From positions 1,612,001-1,676,000 of the forward strand of contig NZ_JBAMDA010000001.1 of NCBI RefSeq assembly GCF_036964665.1: DNA of 64,000 bases, read 5' to 3'. The DNA is from Nitrobacter sp. NHB1 (GTDB lineage Bacteria; Pseudomonadota; Alphaproteobacteria; Rhizobiales; Xanthobacteraceae). The notes under the pieces were generated by a model. It worked only from the letters and a program-made list of their open reading frames with translations, had not been told where the DNA came from and did no database searches. This document shows positions 27,915 to 38,015 of this stretch, piece by piece; positions within the stretch are counted from its first letter, which is position 1, and each line of letters begins with the position of its first letter. Made by a program: the position numbers and the translations under genes.

Positions 27915-28199
27915 ATGAAGAAGACAGTTTTCGCCCTCCTCGCGGCAGCGACGGTTGCGGTTGGTTCGATAGCGACGGCTCCGCAGGCCCATGCCGGCGG
28001 CGGCGATGTCGCGGCCGGCGTTCTCGGCGGCCTGGTGGGCGGCGCCCTCATCGGCGGCGCGATTGCCAACAGCCGTCCGGCCTACGCCGCACCGGCTCCG
28101 GTCTATATGGATGAGCCGCCGTGCCACATGGTGCACGAGCGCTTCTGGGACGACTACCGCGGCGTGTGGCGCTTCCGTCGCGTCCGGGTGTGCGACTGA
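27915..28199 (+). CDS. Exported Gly-zipper small protein, paralogue 2
   Basis: A 94-residue protein with a signal peptide (MKKTVFALLAAATVAVGSIA, cleavage after AHA-G), a Gly-zipper (GVLGGLVGGALIGGAIAN) and the C-terminal motif CHMVHERFWDDYRGVWRFRR ending in VRVCD. It is a clear paralogue of the gene 235 bp upstream, lacking the Tyr-Gly repeats. CAGGAGAG lies upstream of the ATG at 27915. It ends before a good terminator. Confidence 0.8.
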   Translation: MKKTVFALLAAATVAVGSIATAPQAHAGGGDVAAGVLGGLVGGALIGGAIANSRPAYAAPAPVYMDEPPCHMVHERFWDDYRGVWRFRRVRVCD

Positions 28200-28230
28200 T
28201 CTGGTCGTCCTGACGATCCGACCTGAAGAG

Positions 28231-28255
28231 ACCCGGCCTCACGGCCGGGTTTTTC
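28231..28255 (+). terminator. Rho-independent terminator
   Basis: ACCCGGCC-TCAC-GGCCGGGT followed by TTTTTC, about 30 bp after the stop of the second exported paralogue. Confidence 0.9.
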
Positions 28256-28274
28256 ATTTGGCGACACCACAACT

Positions 28275-29534
28275 TCAGCGCGCCGCGTTCATCGCACGCA
28301 GCACCGCCTCGCTGGGCCAGCAATCCACTTTGAGACCGGCCGATTTCTGGTAGGCGCCGAGCGCTGCGCGGGTCAGCATCCCCGCTTTGCCGTCGATCTT
28401 GTCCTTGTACAGACCGATCCGCGTCAGATGGCGCTGCATCGCCTCGACGTCGCGGCTGCGCAACTGCGTCGAAGCCGACCACGGCGTCGCGAACGGCAGC
28501 GGACTGGTCATGCGGTCGGCGAGATGGCCGACGAACAGCACGTAGAGATCGGAGAAATTGTATTCCTTGATCACGAAGTAGTTCTTCGTGGTCAGGAACG
28601 ACGGGCCATAGATGCCTTCCGGTTGCAACAGCGAGGCCGGCTGTGCCCGTTCGGCCGCGGTCAGCTTTTGTCCGCGCACCGGCAAAAAACCTTCGCGCAG
28701 CCACTCGCCGATCGGCTTCGTCACCTCGGGCACGCCTTGCGTGCAGTCGACGCTCGCCGGTGCGCGCACCTCGTAGGCCCAGCGCAACCCCCGCTGCCAG
28801 CCCTTGTTGACGAGTTGCTGCGCGGCCGACGCCAGCGCATCGGGCACCGAGGTCCAGATATCGACGCGGCCGTCGCCATCGAAATCGACGCCATGTTTGG
28901 CAAGCTCGGACGGCAGAAATTGCGTGAGGCCGGTAGCGCCGCCCCACGACGCGCGGAAATTCTTGCGCGAGACGTCTCCGCGCTGCAACAGCAGCAGCCC
29001 GTCGATGAACTCGGTGCGATACTGGTCCTTGCGGCGGCCGACATAAGCCTGCGTCGCCAGCACGCGCATTGCGTCGTAAGGCAGCGCGTAGCGGCCGTAA
29101 TCGGTTTCGCGGCCCCAGATGGCAAGGATGATCGCTGCCGGCACGCCGAAGCGTTTTTCAATCGCATTCAGCGTCGGGCGATATTTTTGCATCAGCCGCT
29201 GTCCTTGGGCCGCCAGCCGCGCGATGCTCTTCTCCTTGAGGTAATCCGCCGGCACCTGAACGAATTCCGCCTGCGACGGCGCGCCGGTCGCGGGCCGACC
29301 GGGCAGGATCAGGTCAGGCAGCTTGTAGTCGGGCTCGAGTCCTGCCGTTACAGAATCAAAGGTCGCGCGTGAGACGCCCGCCCGCTGCGCCTCGGGCCAG
29401 ATCGCGGCGATGAAACGCGCAAAACCGGCGTCCGCCGCGTGCGCCGGCGGCGCTCCGGTTCCGAGAGCGAACGCGACCATGATCGCGCTCGCAAGCCGCA
29501 GCCGCCGCAAAGCGTTCCAGCCGATCGCTGCCAT
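28275..29534 (-). CDS. Lytic murein transglycosylase (MltB-like) with peptidoglycan-binding domain
   Basis: A 419-residue periplasmic enzyme that cleaves the glycan strand of peptidoglycan. The signal peptide (LASAIMVAFALGTGAPPAHA) is followed by an SLT_2 domain (about 35-330) with the catalytic Glu in AIWGRETDYGRYALPYD, and SWGGATGLTQFLPSELAKHG further on. The C-terminal 60 residues form a PG_binding_1 domain (DVEAMQRHLTRIGLYKDKID). I start at ATG 29534, which opens the signal peptide. The UPF0114 gene ends 2 bp upstream, indicating an operon. Confidence 0.92.
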   Translation of the reverse strand: MAAIGWNALRRLRLASAIMVAFALGTGAPPAHAADAGFARFIAAIWPEAQRAGVSRATFDSVTAGLEPDYKLPDLILPGRPATGAPSQAEFVQVPADYLKEKSIARLAAQGQRLMQKYRPTLNAIEKRFGVPAAIILAIWGRETDYGRYALPYDAMRVLATQAYVGRRKDQYRTEFIDGLLLLQRGDVSRKNFRASWGGATGLTQFLPSELAKHGVDFDGDGRVDIWTSVPDALASAAQQLVNKGWQRGLRWAYEVRAPASVDCTQGVPEVTKPIGEWLREGFLPVRGQKLTAAERAQPASLLQPEGIYGPSFLTTKNYFVIKEYNFSDLYVLFVGHLADRMTSPLPFATPWSASTQLRSRDVEAMQRHLTRIGLYKDKIDGKAGMLTRAALGAYQKSAGLKVDCWPSEAVLRAMNAAR

Positions 29535-29536
29535 GC

Positions 29537-30130
29537 TCAATGCTCCTTGTGGCCGTTCGCTCCATTCGACTCGCTCGAGATGCGATCCGCGAGCGCAATG
29601 CCGATCGCCGAAAAGATAAACACGGTGTGGATGATGGTCTGCCACATCACGCCGCTTTCGGTGTAGTTGGTGACGCGCTCGGTGCTGCCGAGGTTTCCGG
29701 CCTCGATGAAGGTCCGCAGCAGATGGATCGATGAGATGCCGATGATCGCCATCGCGAGCTTGATCTTGAGAACGCTGGCGTTGACATGGCCGAGCCACTC
29801 CGGCTCGTCGGGGTGGCCTTTGAGATTGAGCCGCGACACGAAGGTCTCGTAGCCGCCGACGATCACCATCACCAGGAGATTCGAGATCATCACCACGTCG
29901 ATCAGGCCAAGCACCACCAGCATGATCTGCTGTTCGGAAAAATCGAAGGAGTGCCCGATGAGATGCCACAACTCCTTCAGGAACAGGACGACATAGACGG
30001 CCTGGGCGACGATCAGGCCGATATAAAGCGGTAGCTGAAGCCAGCGCGAGGAGAAGATCAGCATCGGCAGCGGGCGCAGGGCAATGGCGGCAGCCGTTGG
30101 GGGCAGCGGAGTTTCAGGCGTCGGGGACAT
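29537..30130 (-). CDS. UPF0114 (YqhA-like) inner-membrane protein
   Basis: A 197-residue membrane protein of the TIGR00645/UPF0114 family. It has about four hydrophobic segments (WLQLPLYIGLIVAQAVYVVL, IMLVVLGLIDVVMISNLLVM and two later). The linker HVNASVLKIKLAMAIIGISS and the end WQTIIHTVFIFSAIGIALAD are family landmarks. The role is unknown, with links to membrane potential or ion flux suggested for relatives. I start at ATG 30130; the longer frame extends into unrelated DNA. It is directly followed by the transglycosylase gene. Confidence 0.88.
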   Translation of the reverse strand: MSPTPETPLPPTAAAIALRPLPMLIFSSRWLQLPLYIGLIVAQAVYVVLFLKELWHLIGHSFDFSEQQIMLVVLGLIDVVMISNLLVMVIVGGYETFVSRLNLKGHPDEPEWLGHVNASVLKIKLAMAIIGISSIHLLRTFIEAGNLGSTERVTNYTESGVMWQTIIHTVFIFSAIGIALADRISSESNGANGHKEH

Positions 30131-30242
30131 AAGCGGGTCTCGTCGTGGCGGGAGAAGCGTTCTAAACGATTCACCGTGACGGAATCGAGACCGTGCGCCG
30201 CGGCAAAACGCGCGAAGACGGGCGCAGCATACTGCGACCACC

Positions 30243-31013
30243 TTACTTGAGCGCGACCACGAAGAAACGCGGAAAGCGCAGCAACACCTTGCCGTCCGCC
30301 TGCAGCGGATAGGCGGCGGCGATTCGCGCCGTGTATTCGCGCAAGAACTCTTTCCTTTCGGCGGGCTCCAGCGGATCGACGAACGGCCGCAGTCCGGTGC
30401 TCTTGACCCATTCGACGATCGCCGCGGTGTCCACAAGGACATGATTGTAAATGGTGTGCCAGATCTCGATGTGCTGACACAGCGGCCGCAGCGCGTCGTA
30501 ATAGGCGCCGGGCCGCGGCAGCACGTCTTTCGCCCGCGCGGCGTCCGCAAGTGTTTCCCGCCATGGTCCCGCATGAGCCACCTCGCGCATCATCACATGA
30601 CTTGGCTCATCGATATTGTCCGGCATCTGAACCGCCAGCGCGCCGCCTGAAGGCAGCGCGCCGAGCAGCCGCTGCAACTGGCGCAGATGCTCCGGCACCC
30701 ACTGGAAGATCGCATTGGCGAACAGCAGGTCGGTGTTCGCCGGCGGGACCCAGTGCGCGACGTTGGCTTCGACAAATGTCTGTCCCGGCAGCCGTTCGCG
30801 CGCCCGCCGCAGCATGTCGGCGGATGTATCGATACCGATGATCTCGGCCTGCGGCCAGCGCTCGACCAGGAGTTCGGTGGAATTGCCGGGACCGCAGCCG
30901 ATATCAACGACCTTGCGCGGCGCGATCAGCGGAATCTGCGCCAACAGATCGCGCGACGGTCGCGTCCGCTCGTCCTCGAACTTCAGATACTGCTCGGCGC
31001 TCCAGTCGTCCAT
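30243..31013 (-). CDS. tam: Trans-aconitate 2-methyltransferase
   Basis: A 256-residue SAM-dependent enzyme that esterifies trans-aconitate, a spontaneous inhibitor formed from cis-aconitate. It has the start [20 protein letters not shown] (the Tam signature), motif [16 protein letters not shown] (near 35), [12 protein letters not shown] (near 95) and [17 protein letters not shown], all as in E. coli Tam. AAAGGAGG lies 6 bases before the ATG at 31013, which decides the start. Cytosolic; stands alone. Confidence 0.93.
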   Translation of the reverse strand: MDDWSAEQYLKFEDERTRPSRDLLAQIPLIAPRKVVDIGCGPGNSTELLVERWPQAEIIGIDTSADMLRRARERLPGQTFVEANVAHWVPPANTDLLFANAIFQWVPEHLRQLQRLLGALPSGGALAVQMPDNIDEPSHVMMREVAHAGPWRETLADAARAKDVLPRPGAYYDALRPLCQHIEIWHTIYNHVLVDTAAIVEWVKSTGLRPFVDPLEPAERKEFLREYTARIAAAYPLQADGKVLLRFPRFFVVALK

Positions 31014-31119
31014 CGCGATCCTCCTTTCGACACCAACCAAGCGCTGCGAACCAAGTCAACGCCGATCACGCGGGAAGATAGATGTATGTCATGGATTCCC
31101 CCGATGACCGACGCTCCGG

Positions 31120-33132
31120 TCAGCCCGCCGCGGCCGCAGAATCGGCGGAGCCGGACGCCGCACTCGGAACGACACCTTGGTCCGGTATGCCGGTTTGCTC
31201 GACCAGCGACAGACAATGGGCGGCGGCTTCCCCGAGCGTGTCCGCCACCGCGTCGGCCTTGAGGTCGTGCCGGGTCATCGCGCTGTTGGTCCGTCCCCAG
31301 CAACAGACGAGGATGTGCGCCCGCGGCATCTTGCGGCGAAGCTTGCGCACGAGATGGCGCGTGTGGGCCGGGCTGCCGTCATCGAGCGTCGATACGCACG
31401 CCAGCATCACGCCCGAGGCGTCGAGCCCAAATATCCCGCCCGGCGACGTCTCCTCCTTCCGCGCGGCTCGCGCCCCGAGACCGTGTTTCGACAGGATCTG
31501 AGCCAGAAACGTCGCGGCCGCCTCGTCGAGATCGCTGCGCTCGGCGACGCACAGCACCGGACATTCGGCCTGCCAGTCCGGCGGAAGGCCCTCGCGAATG
31601 ACGAACGGCAGTTCCGGCATCGGCACATCGGCCGTCACCTCTGCCTCTTCGGCGTCTTCTGCATTCTTGGTGTCGTCACCCTTCGGGGCATCGTCGGACT
31701 CGAAGGCCAGCCCGTCGATCACCTCGGCAACGCTGTCCCTGATTTCAGCCAGGCGCTCCGCCGACAGCCGGTCGCGCCTGAGGTCGGCCTGCGCCAGCAT
31801 CAGCCCCTTCAGCGCGACGGTCTCGTAGTATTCGGCGAGCGACCTTTCCTTCAAAAACTTTTCGGCCATGTCCACAGCCTCCGCCGGATCGCTGGCCAGC
31901 ATCCGCTGATAGAACAGCTCCGGCGGCGATAACGCCGGACGATCACCGAGAAGGATATCGAGAAACCTGAGATGCTCGACATGGCGGCCCAGCACCACCA
32001 GGCAGATCGTCAACGGAGTCGCGAGGACAAGACCGATCGGTCCCCACAGCGCGGTCCAGAACGTCGCCGAGGCAACGACGGCCACCGGCGACAATCCGCT
32101 GCTGTGCCCGATGAGCAAGGGTTCGAAGACCTGGCCGATTACGAGCTCCGTCAGGAAAATGAGCGCGCCGCTCCACAGCAGCATCGACCAACCGGGATCG
32201 ACCGCGACAGCCAGCGTCAGGGGAAAGAACGCCGCAATGAAGATGCCGACATAGGGCACGAACCGCATGATCGCAGCCAGAATCCCCCAGAGGATAGCGC
32301 TGGGGACGCCGATCACCAGAAGCCCGACAGCCACAATCACGCCGAAGCTGGTGTTGAGCGCGACCTGCATCAGAAAAAGACGGCTGAGGCGCCCCGCCGC
32401 GTCATCGATCGCTGCGGTCGCGGACTGCAGATCATTCGAGCCCGCGAGCTTGATGAGCCGGTTTCGCAGATCCTCCCGCTGGAACAGGATGAAGACCACG
32501 AACACGATCACCACGCCCACCGTCGCCAGCGGATGCAGCAGCGGACTGATGAGCGCGGAAATATTCTCGATGGCGGACTGCGGCGGTGGACGCACTTGGA
32601 CGGGGATAGGCTCGACCTCGCCGGGCGTTTTGGACGACGGCGAGGTCGCCGCCGACGGCGACGGCGGCCGGGTCTGCGGTACGTTGATTTCCTTGCCGAG
32701 ATTCTGAAGAATATCCGCCGCGCGGTCGAGCGGCCCCGTCGCCGTCAACGCCCGCAGCGATTGAATCTTCTGCTGCATGGTCTGCTGGTACCGGGGCAAC
32801 CCCTCGGCCAGGTGCCTGACCTCAGTTGCTATCAGGCTGCCGAGCGCGAAGATCGCAACAAAGGCAAGCACGACCACCACCGGCACGCTGGCCGCGCGCG
32901 GGAAATGCCACCGCTCGAGAATCTCCACCAGCGGGGCAAGCACGAAGCTCAAAAGCACAGCCAGCGCGATGGGAACGAAAATCTCGCGGCCCACATACAG
33001 CCCGCAGATCACGAGGGCGGCGACGATCGCCGATGTCAACGCCCGGTCGCCGAAACCTCCCGCTGCCCGCGGCGTCACCCTCCCGTCCAGATCCAGACTC
33101 ACAGCCGGCATGACCCCGATATTCGTGGTCAT
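31120..33132 (-). CDS. AI-2E/PerM family transporter with extra C-terminal cytosolic domain
   Basis: A 670-residue protein. Residues about 30-400 form the eight-helix AI-2E transporter (PerM/YdiK) domain, with IMRFVPYVGIFIAAFFPLTL and LVIGQVFEPLLIGHSSGLSP as family landmarks. A Pro/Ser-rich periplasmic insert lies near 150-190. After PALSPPELFYQRMLASDPAE comes a helical stretch, an acidic linker and a Rossmann-like domain (VLCVAERSDLDEAAATFLAQ, then HILVCCWGRTNSAM) resembling B12-binding or flavodoxin-like folds. That domain is not part of classical PerM proteins. I take ATG 33132, because the codon at 33135 is TTG. Confidence 0.85.
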   Translation of the reverse strand: MTTNIGVMPAVSLDLDGRVTPRAAGGFGDRALTSAIVAALVICGLYVGREIFVPIALAVLLSFVLAPLVEILERWHFPRAASVPVVVVLAFVAIFALGSLIATEVRHLAEGLPRYQQTMQQKIQSLRALTATGPLDRAADILQNLGKEINVPQTRPPSPSAATSPSSKTPGEVEPIPVQVRPPPQSAIENISALISPLLHPLATVGVVIVFVVFILFQREDLRNRLIKLAGSNDLQSATAAIDDAAGRLSRLFLMQVALNTSFGVIVAVGLLVIGVPSAILWGILAAIMRFVPYVGIFIAAFFPLTLAVAVDPGWSMLLWSGALIFLTELVIGQVFEPLLIGHSSGLSPVAVVASATFWTALWGPIGLVLATPLTICLVVLGRHVEHLRFLDILLGDRPALSPPELFYQRMLASDPAEAVDMAEKFLKERSLAEYYETVALKGLMLAQADLRRDRLSAERLAEIRDSVAEVIDGLAFESDDAPKGDDTKNAEDAEEAEVTADVPMPELPFVIREGLPPDWQAECPVLCVAERSDLDEAAATFLAQILSKHGLGARAARKEETSPGGIFGLDASGVMLACVSTLDDGSPAHTRHLVRKLRRKMPRAHILVCCWGRTNSAMTRHDLKADAVADTLGEAAAHCLSLVEQTGIPDQGVVPSAASGSADSAAAAG

Positions 33133-33215
33133 CAATAACCGGCGGGTCGATTTGGTTCCATGGATGGCAAGGACACGCGCCTGGGATTGGAACGATCAGG
33201 AGAACACTTGCATTT

Positions 33216-33240
33216 CTTGTATATTATCATAATATACAAG
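33216..33240. promoter_or_regulatory. Palindromic operator of brnTA
   Basis: CTTGTATATTAT - C - ATAATATACAAG is a perfect 12-bp inverted repeat ending one base before the brnT ATG. BrnA-type antitoxins autorepress their operons through such sites. The site leaves no room for a normal ribosome site. Confidence 0.75.
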
Positions 33241-33241
33241 A

Positions 33242-33541
33242 ATGATCGATCTCGACCGGATTGCCGGATTTGAATGGGACGATGGCAACCGCCGGAAAAG
33301 CGCGGACAAGCATGACGTAAGCCCGACGGAAGCTGAAAGCATATTCTTCCGCGATCCGCTGATCGTCGCTGAAGATGAAAAGCATAGCGGAAGCGAGCAG
33401 CGCTTCAACGCGCTGGGAAAGACGATTGAAGACCGCCTGCTGCATATCACGTTTACATTCAGGCAGAACGGAACCTTGCTTCGCGTGATTTCGGCACGCG
33501 ACATGAACCGAAAGGAGCGGAAGATCTATGAGCAAGCGTAA
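33242..33541 (+). CDS. brnT: BrnT family toxin (ribonuclease)
   Basis: A 99-residue RelE-fold ribonuclease toxin. Family landmarks are IAGFEWDDGNRRKSADKHDV, PTEAESIFFRDPLIVAEDEK, the EQRFNALGKTIEDRLLHITF strand pair and the catalytic-region Arg/Arg-Arg ending LRVISARDMNRKERKIYEQ. It cleaves RNA and inhibits translation until neutralised by BrnA. It overlaps the antitoxin gene by 14 bases, the usual order (toxin first). The palindrome directly before the ATG is the likely operator. Its base composition is lower in GC than its neighbours, hinting at acquisition. Confidence 0.9.
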   Translation: MIDLDRIAGFEWDDGNRRKSADKHDVSPTEAESIFFRDPLIVAEDEKHSGSEQRFNALGKTIEDRLLHITFTFRQNGTLLRVISARDMNRKERKIYEQA

Positions 33542-33785
33542 GCCCGTTCCGGCTTTCAAGAGCGAAGCCGAGGAACGTAAATTCTGGGAAACCCATAACT
33601 CCACCGATTATGTGGACTGGAGCAAGGCGTCGCATGCGCGCTTCCCGAACCTCAAGCCATCGACGACGGCGATTTCGCTGCGACTGCCAGTGAGTCTACT
33701 GGAGCAGATCAAGATCGCCGCCAACAAACGCGACGTGCCCTATCAATCGTTGATCAAGATGTGGCTCGCGGAGAAGGTGGGATAG
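33528..33785 (+). CDS. brnA: BrnA family antitoxin
   Basis: An 85-residue antitoxin. The N-terminal half (FKSEAEERKFWETHNSTDYV) wraps the toxin. The C-terminal half is a ribbon-helix-helix DNA-binding domain (AISLRLPVSLLEQIKIAANK, then VPYQSLIKMWLAEKVG). It neutralises BrnT and represses the operon. The ATG at 33528 lies inside the brnT 3' end (AAGGAGCGGAAG upstream). It is convergent with the HEPN-like pseudogene, overlapping it by 32 bases. Confidence 0.9.
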   Translation: MSKRKPVPAFKSEAEERKFWETHNSTDYVDWSKASHARFPNLKPSTTAISLRLPVSLLEQIKIAANKRDVPYQSLIKMWLAEKVG

Positions 33786-34288
33786 CGCCAGATCCGCCGG
33801 CCTCGAAAGTGGAAAACGCTGCCATCCAAACCTTCAGGTAATTCTCAAAATTTGGGAAAGTCTTCGAATTTGCGAGGACCATGTGTGTATTGCCCGCAGA
33901 AATTCTCTTTTTGTGCTTTTCGATGATCTCATCGTAAAAGCGGTCAAACCTGTCAGCCTTCTTCGGAGACGGATATCGCGCGGCCCACACCAATTCCTCT
34001 GTCATCAATTCCAACATTGTCCGCTGATCATCGGTAACTTGTAATTCAGCAGCGTTACAAAGCATCACCAGATTGTGCCCGTCGGCATTATCGGGAATGG
34101 GACAGCCGCGACGAGCCAAAATTGCCTTGAACACAAGCTCCAGCGAGAGCGCCGCGTTAAAAATGAAAGGGCGTCTATCGGATTCGATCCGCGAATTCGT
34201 CAAGTAATGCAGCCGCCCGATGAAAGGAAACTGCCAGCCGAATCCAACCGTCGGGATTCAACTTTTGGTGCTCGTGCGTGAGCCCCAC
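33754..34288 (-). pseudogene. HEPN-like domain gene with a frameshift
   Basis: Two overlapping minus-strand frames together give one plausible protein. An N-terminal part from GTG 34288 (GLTHEHQKLNPDGWIRLAVS, FHRAAALLDEFADRIR) stops at about 34175. The C-terminal part in the +1 frame reads IESDRRPFIFNAALSLELVF, then GHNLVMLCNAAELQVTDDQR. Joining them at FAD-RIESDRRPF restores a continuous helical HEPN-like domain. A one-base insertion near 34180-34195 would explain the break. If intact in relatives, it may be a nucleotide-binding or RNase partner; here it is probably dead. Confidence 0.6.
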
Positions 34289-34314
34289 GATTTCACGCCC
34301 TTTCCTCGAATCAA

Positions 34315-35967
<1,653 letters not shown>

Positions 35968-36402
35968 CGTGATCCCTGAAAGCGTTGGATTTTTTGGAGA
36001 AATTTGCTGCCGCTGATGTAGCCGCGCGGGGACGAAAGGGCAACCTTGCCTTAACCGATCGGAAAGGTTGACGAGAGAAACATTCCGTTCTCTCTCATTC
36101 GAACCGCATTTTAATTGAATAGACTAACAATAGCGAGACCAGCGCAATCATGGCGATCTTCCAGCAGGAAGCTCGCGACCCAACTCGGCAGAAACGACCA
36201 TGGCGACCAGCGTATCGGCGTCAGCCTCCAACCGGACCGAAAAACAGGATCACCGGCGCGGACGGCTTCACGGGATTCGCGCATTCTGGCGCGACTTCAT
36301 CGCAACCGCATTCAACTCATACCGGCCCGAACTGCACTACATGCGCGGACCCGGACCCGCGTGGCACGCCAAGCACGGCCAGCAGCCGCCGCCGCGTTCC
36401 CA
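35968..36402. other. Intergenic region with possible coding remnants
   Basis: About 435 bp upstream of ettA. It contains the ettA promoter region and, from about 36150 to 36400, GC-rich DNA with a short protein-like stretch (RAFWRDFIATAFNSYRPELH in one frame) that has no start signal. It may be a decayed gene; I cannot assign it. Confidence 0.3.
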
Positions 36403-36699
36403 ATGAGTTGGCTGCGCACCCGCCGTCTCGTATCGCGCGACGACGTCGCGAGGATGACCGCGCGCGGGCCGATCATCGACGCGGCGGCGCTGCAGGACCG
36501 CTCGGTCGGCGACGCCGGACCGAAAATCTTCTCGCAGCAACCGCTGCCGCTCGAACATCCGCTGCGCAAGCTCGATAACACCGTGCTGACGCCGCATCTC
36601 GGTGACGTCATCACGGAAAACTATCGGCACTACTACATCGAGATGGTCGAGGACATCGCCGCGTGGCTCAAGGGCGGGCCGGTGCAAGTGCTCCGGTAA
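36403..36699 (+). pseudogene. Decayed D-2-hydroxyacid dehydrogenase, C-terminal remnant
   Basis: One frame gives the C-terminal part of an NAD-dependent D-2-hydroxyacid dehydrogenase: RLVSRDDVARM, ARGPIIDAAALQDRSVGDAG, then PLPLEHPLRKLDNTVLTPHL and VEDIAAWLKGGPVQVLR. The N-terminal two-thirds, including the Rossmann GxGxxG motif, is missing. Short segments such as the NTSRG and LDVF stretches are deleted. It is therefore a truncated, internally deleted pseudogene. It keeps an open frame to the stop. Confidence 0.7.
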
Positions 36700-36732
36700 G
36701 TCAAGAGAACCGCCGCAAGAGAATCGTCACGC

Positions 36733-36765
36733 CTTCGGCGTCGTCCCTGCGAAGGCAGGGACCGC
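36733..36765. repeat. Half copy of family B repeat
   Basis: GGCGTCGTCCCTGCGAAGGC followed by AGGGACCGCTAC resembles one arm of the 61971-62101 element. No second arm is seen nearby. Confidence 0.55.
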
Positions 36766-36875
36766 TACACGAGGCCTGTTTCGGCAGCGAAGTGGACGCG
36801 TTCGGAAAAACAATAAACATCAGAGGCTATTGCCCCCCGCGTTCGAGGAGGCGGCCAGACGTCGACACAAGCGCC

Positions 36876-38015
36876 TTACCGGATCGTGACCGGCGCCGGC
36901 AGCGGCGCCACGGTGGCCGGCTGGGTTCCGGGCAGGCTTGCCGTCTGCGGCGGCTGCAAAGCCGGCGCGGCGTTCGATCCAGGAGCCGGTTGACCAGGCG
37001 CCGACTGCGTGGAGGCCGTCGTATCGGTGTGCGGCGGGCCGCCTGGCAATACGACGACGCGGGTGCCGACCTTGACGCGGTCGAACAGGTTCTCGACGTC
37101 CTCATTCAGCATGCCGATGCAGCCCGACGATACGAACTTGCCGATGGTCGACGGCTGGTTGGTGCCGTGGATGCGATAAACGGTCGAGCCGAGATACATG
37201 GCGCGGGCGCCCAGCGGATTGCCCGGGCCACCGGCCATGAAGCGCGGCAGATAGGGCTGGCGCTCGATCATTTCCGTCGGCGGATGCCAGTCCGGCCATT
37301 CGGCCTTGCGGCTGATCTTCTGCACGCCGGCCCAGGTGAAGCCGTCACGGCCGACGCGCACGCCATAGCGGATCGCGCGATTGTTGCCGAGAATATAATA
37401 CAGATACGTGTTCGACGTATCGACGACGATAGTGCCCGCCGGCTCCTTGGTCACGAAGGTGACTTCCTGACGGCGCAGCCTTGGCGCCAATTGGTTTTCG
37501 CCGCCCTGATCGACCTCCGGCTGCTCATCCGCCGGCAGCGCCGACAGCGGGGTCGGCCTGCCGTCCGCGCCTACAGGAGCCGGCGGCGCGAGACCGGCGG
37601 CTGGCCCGCCCGTCGAAGCAACCGTTTCCGGCGCACGCGTCGGATACCGCGCGGGGCCGGGCTGACCGTAACGCGGATCATCCGGCGACATAACCGGTCG
37701 CTGCGACGTCCCGCGATCCGAATAGACCGGCGCGGGGCCGGGCTGACCATAACGCGGATCCTCCGGCGACATCACCGGGCCCGGCGGCGGCAGCGCCGCC
37801 GAATTCTGCCCCCGAGACGACTGATAGTCGTTGATCCCATCAGAATCGGGAAGCGCATCGATCGCGCCTGGACGGTCATCTTCCGGATATGCGGAGGGCG
37901 ATGCCGAATAGATCGGGCCCGGCGCGGGCGGATACCCCTGCGCAGAGGCGAGCGAGGTTCCCGCTGCGCCAGCGACGACTGCCGCAAAAACCGTCAGAAT
38001 GGGTCTGATCATCAT
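36876..38015 (-). CDS. L,D-transpeptidase (ErfK/YbiS-type YkuD) with Pro-rich N-terminus
   Basis: A 379-residue periplasmic protein. The signal peptide (MMIRPILTVFAAVVAGAAGT, cleavage near ASA-Q) is followed by a Pro/Gly-rich region with two copies of a VMSP(E/D)DPRYGQPGPA unit. A YkuD domain (about 180-320) has YRIHGTNQPSTIGKFVSSGC IGMLNED carrying the catalytic His and Cys. A second Pro/Ala-rich tail follows. It crosslinks peptidoglycan or anchors proteins to it. I start at ATG 38015, after AAGGGCG. It is distinct from the YkuD protein at 6503 in length and motif (SSGCIGM versus HGCVRLS). Confidence 0.9.
   Translation of the reverse strand: MMIRPILTVFAAVVAGAAGTSLASAQGYPPAPGPIYSASPSAYPEDDRPGAIDALPDSDGINDYQSSRGQNSAALPPPGPVMSPEDPRYGQPGPAPVYSDRGTSQRPVMSPDDPRYGQPGPARYPTRAPETVASTGGPAAGLAPPAPVGADGRPTPLSALPADEQPEVDQGGENQLAPRLRRQEVTFVTKEPAGTIVVDTSNTYLYYILGNNRAIRYGVRVGRDGFTWAGVQKISRKAEWPDWHPPTEMIERQPYLPRFMAGGPGNPLGARAMYLGSTVYRIHGTNQPSTIGKFVSSGCIGMLNEDVENLFDRVKVGTRVVVLPGGPPHTDTTASTQSAPGQPAPGSNAAPALQPPQTASLPGTQPATVAPLPAPVTIR

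Noticed and set aside
36200-36402. Possible protein fragment FWRDFIATAFNSYRPELH
   Set aside because: No start signal, short and not linked to a recognised family; kept only as a note in the intergenic entry.
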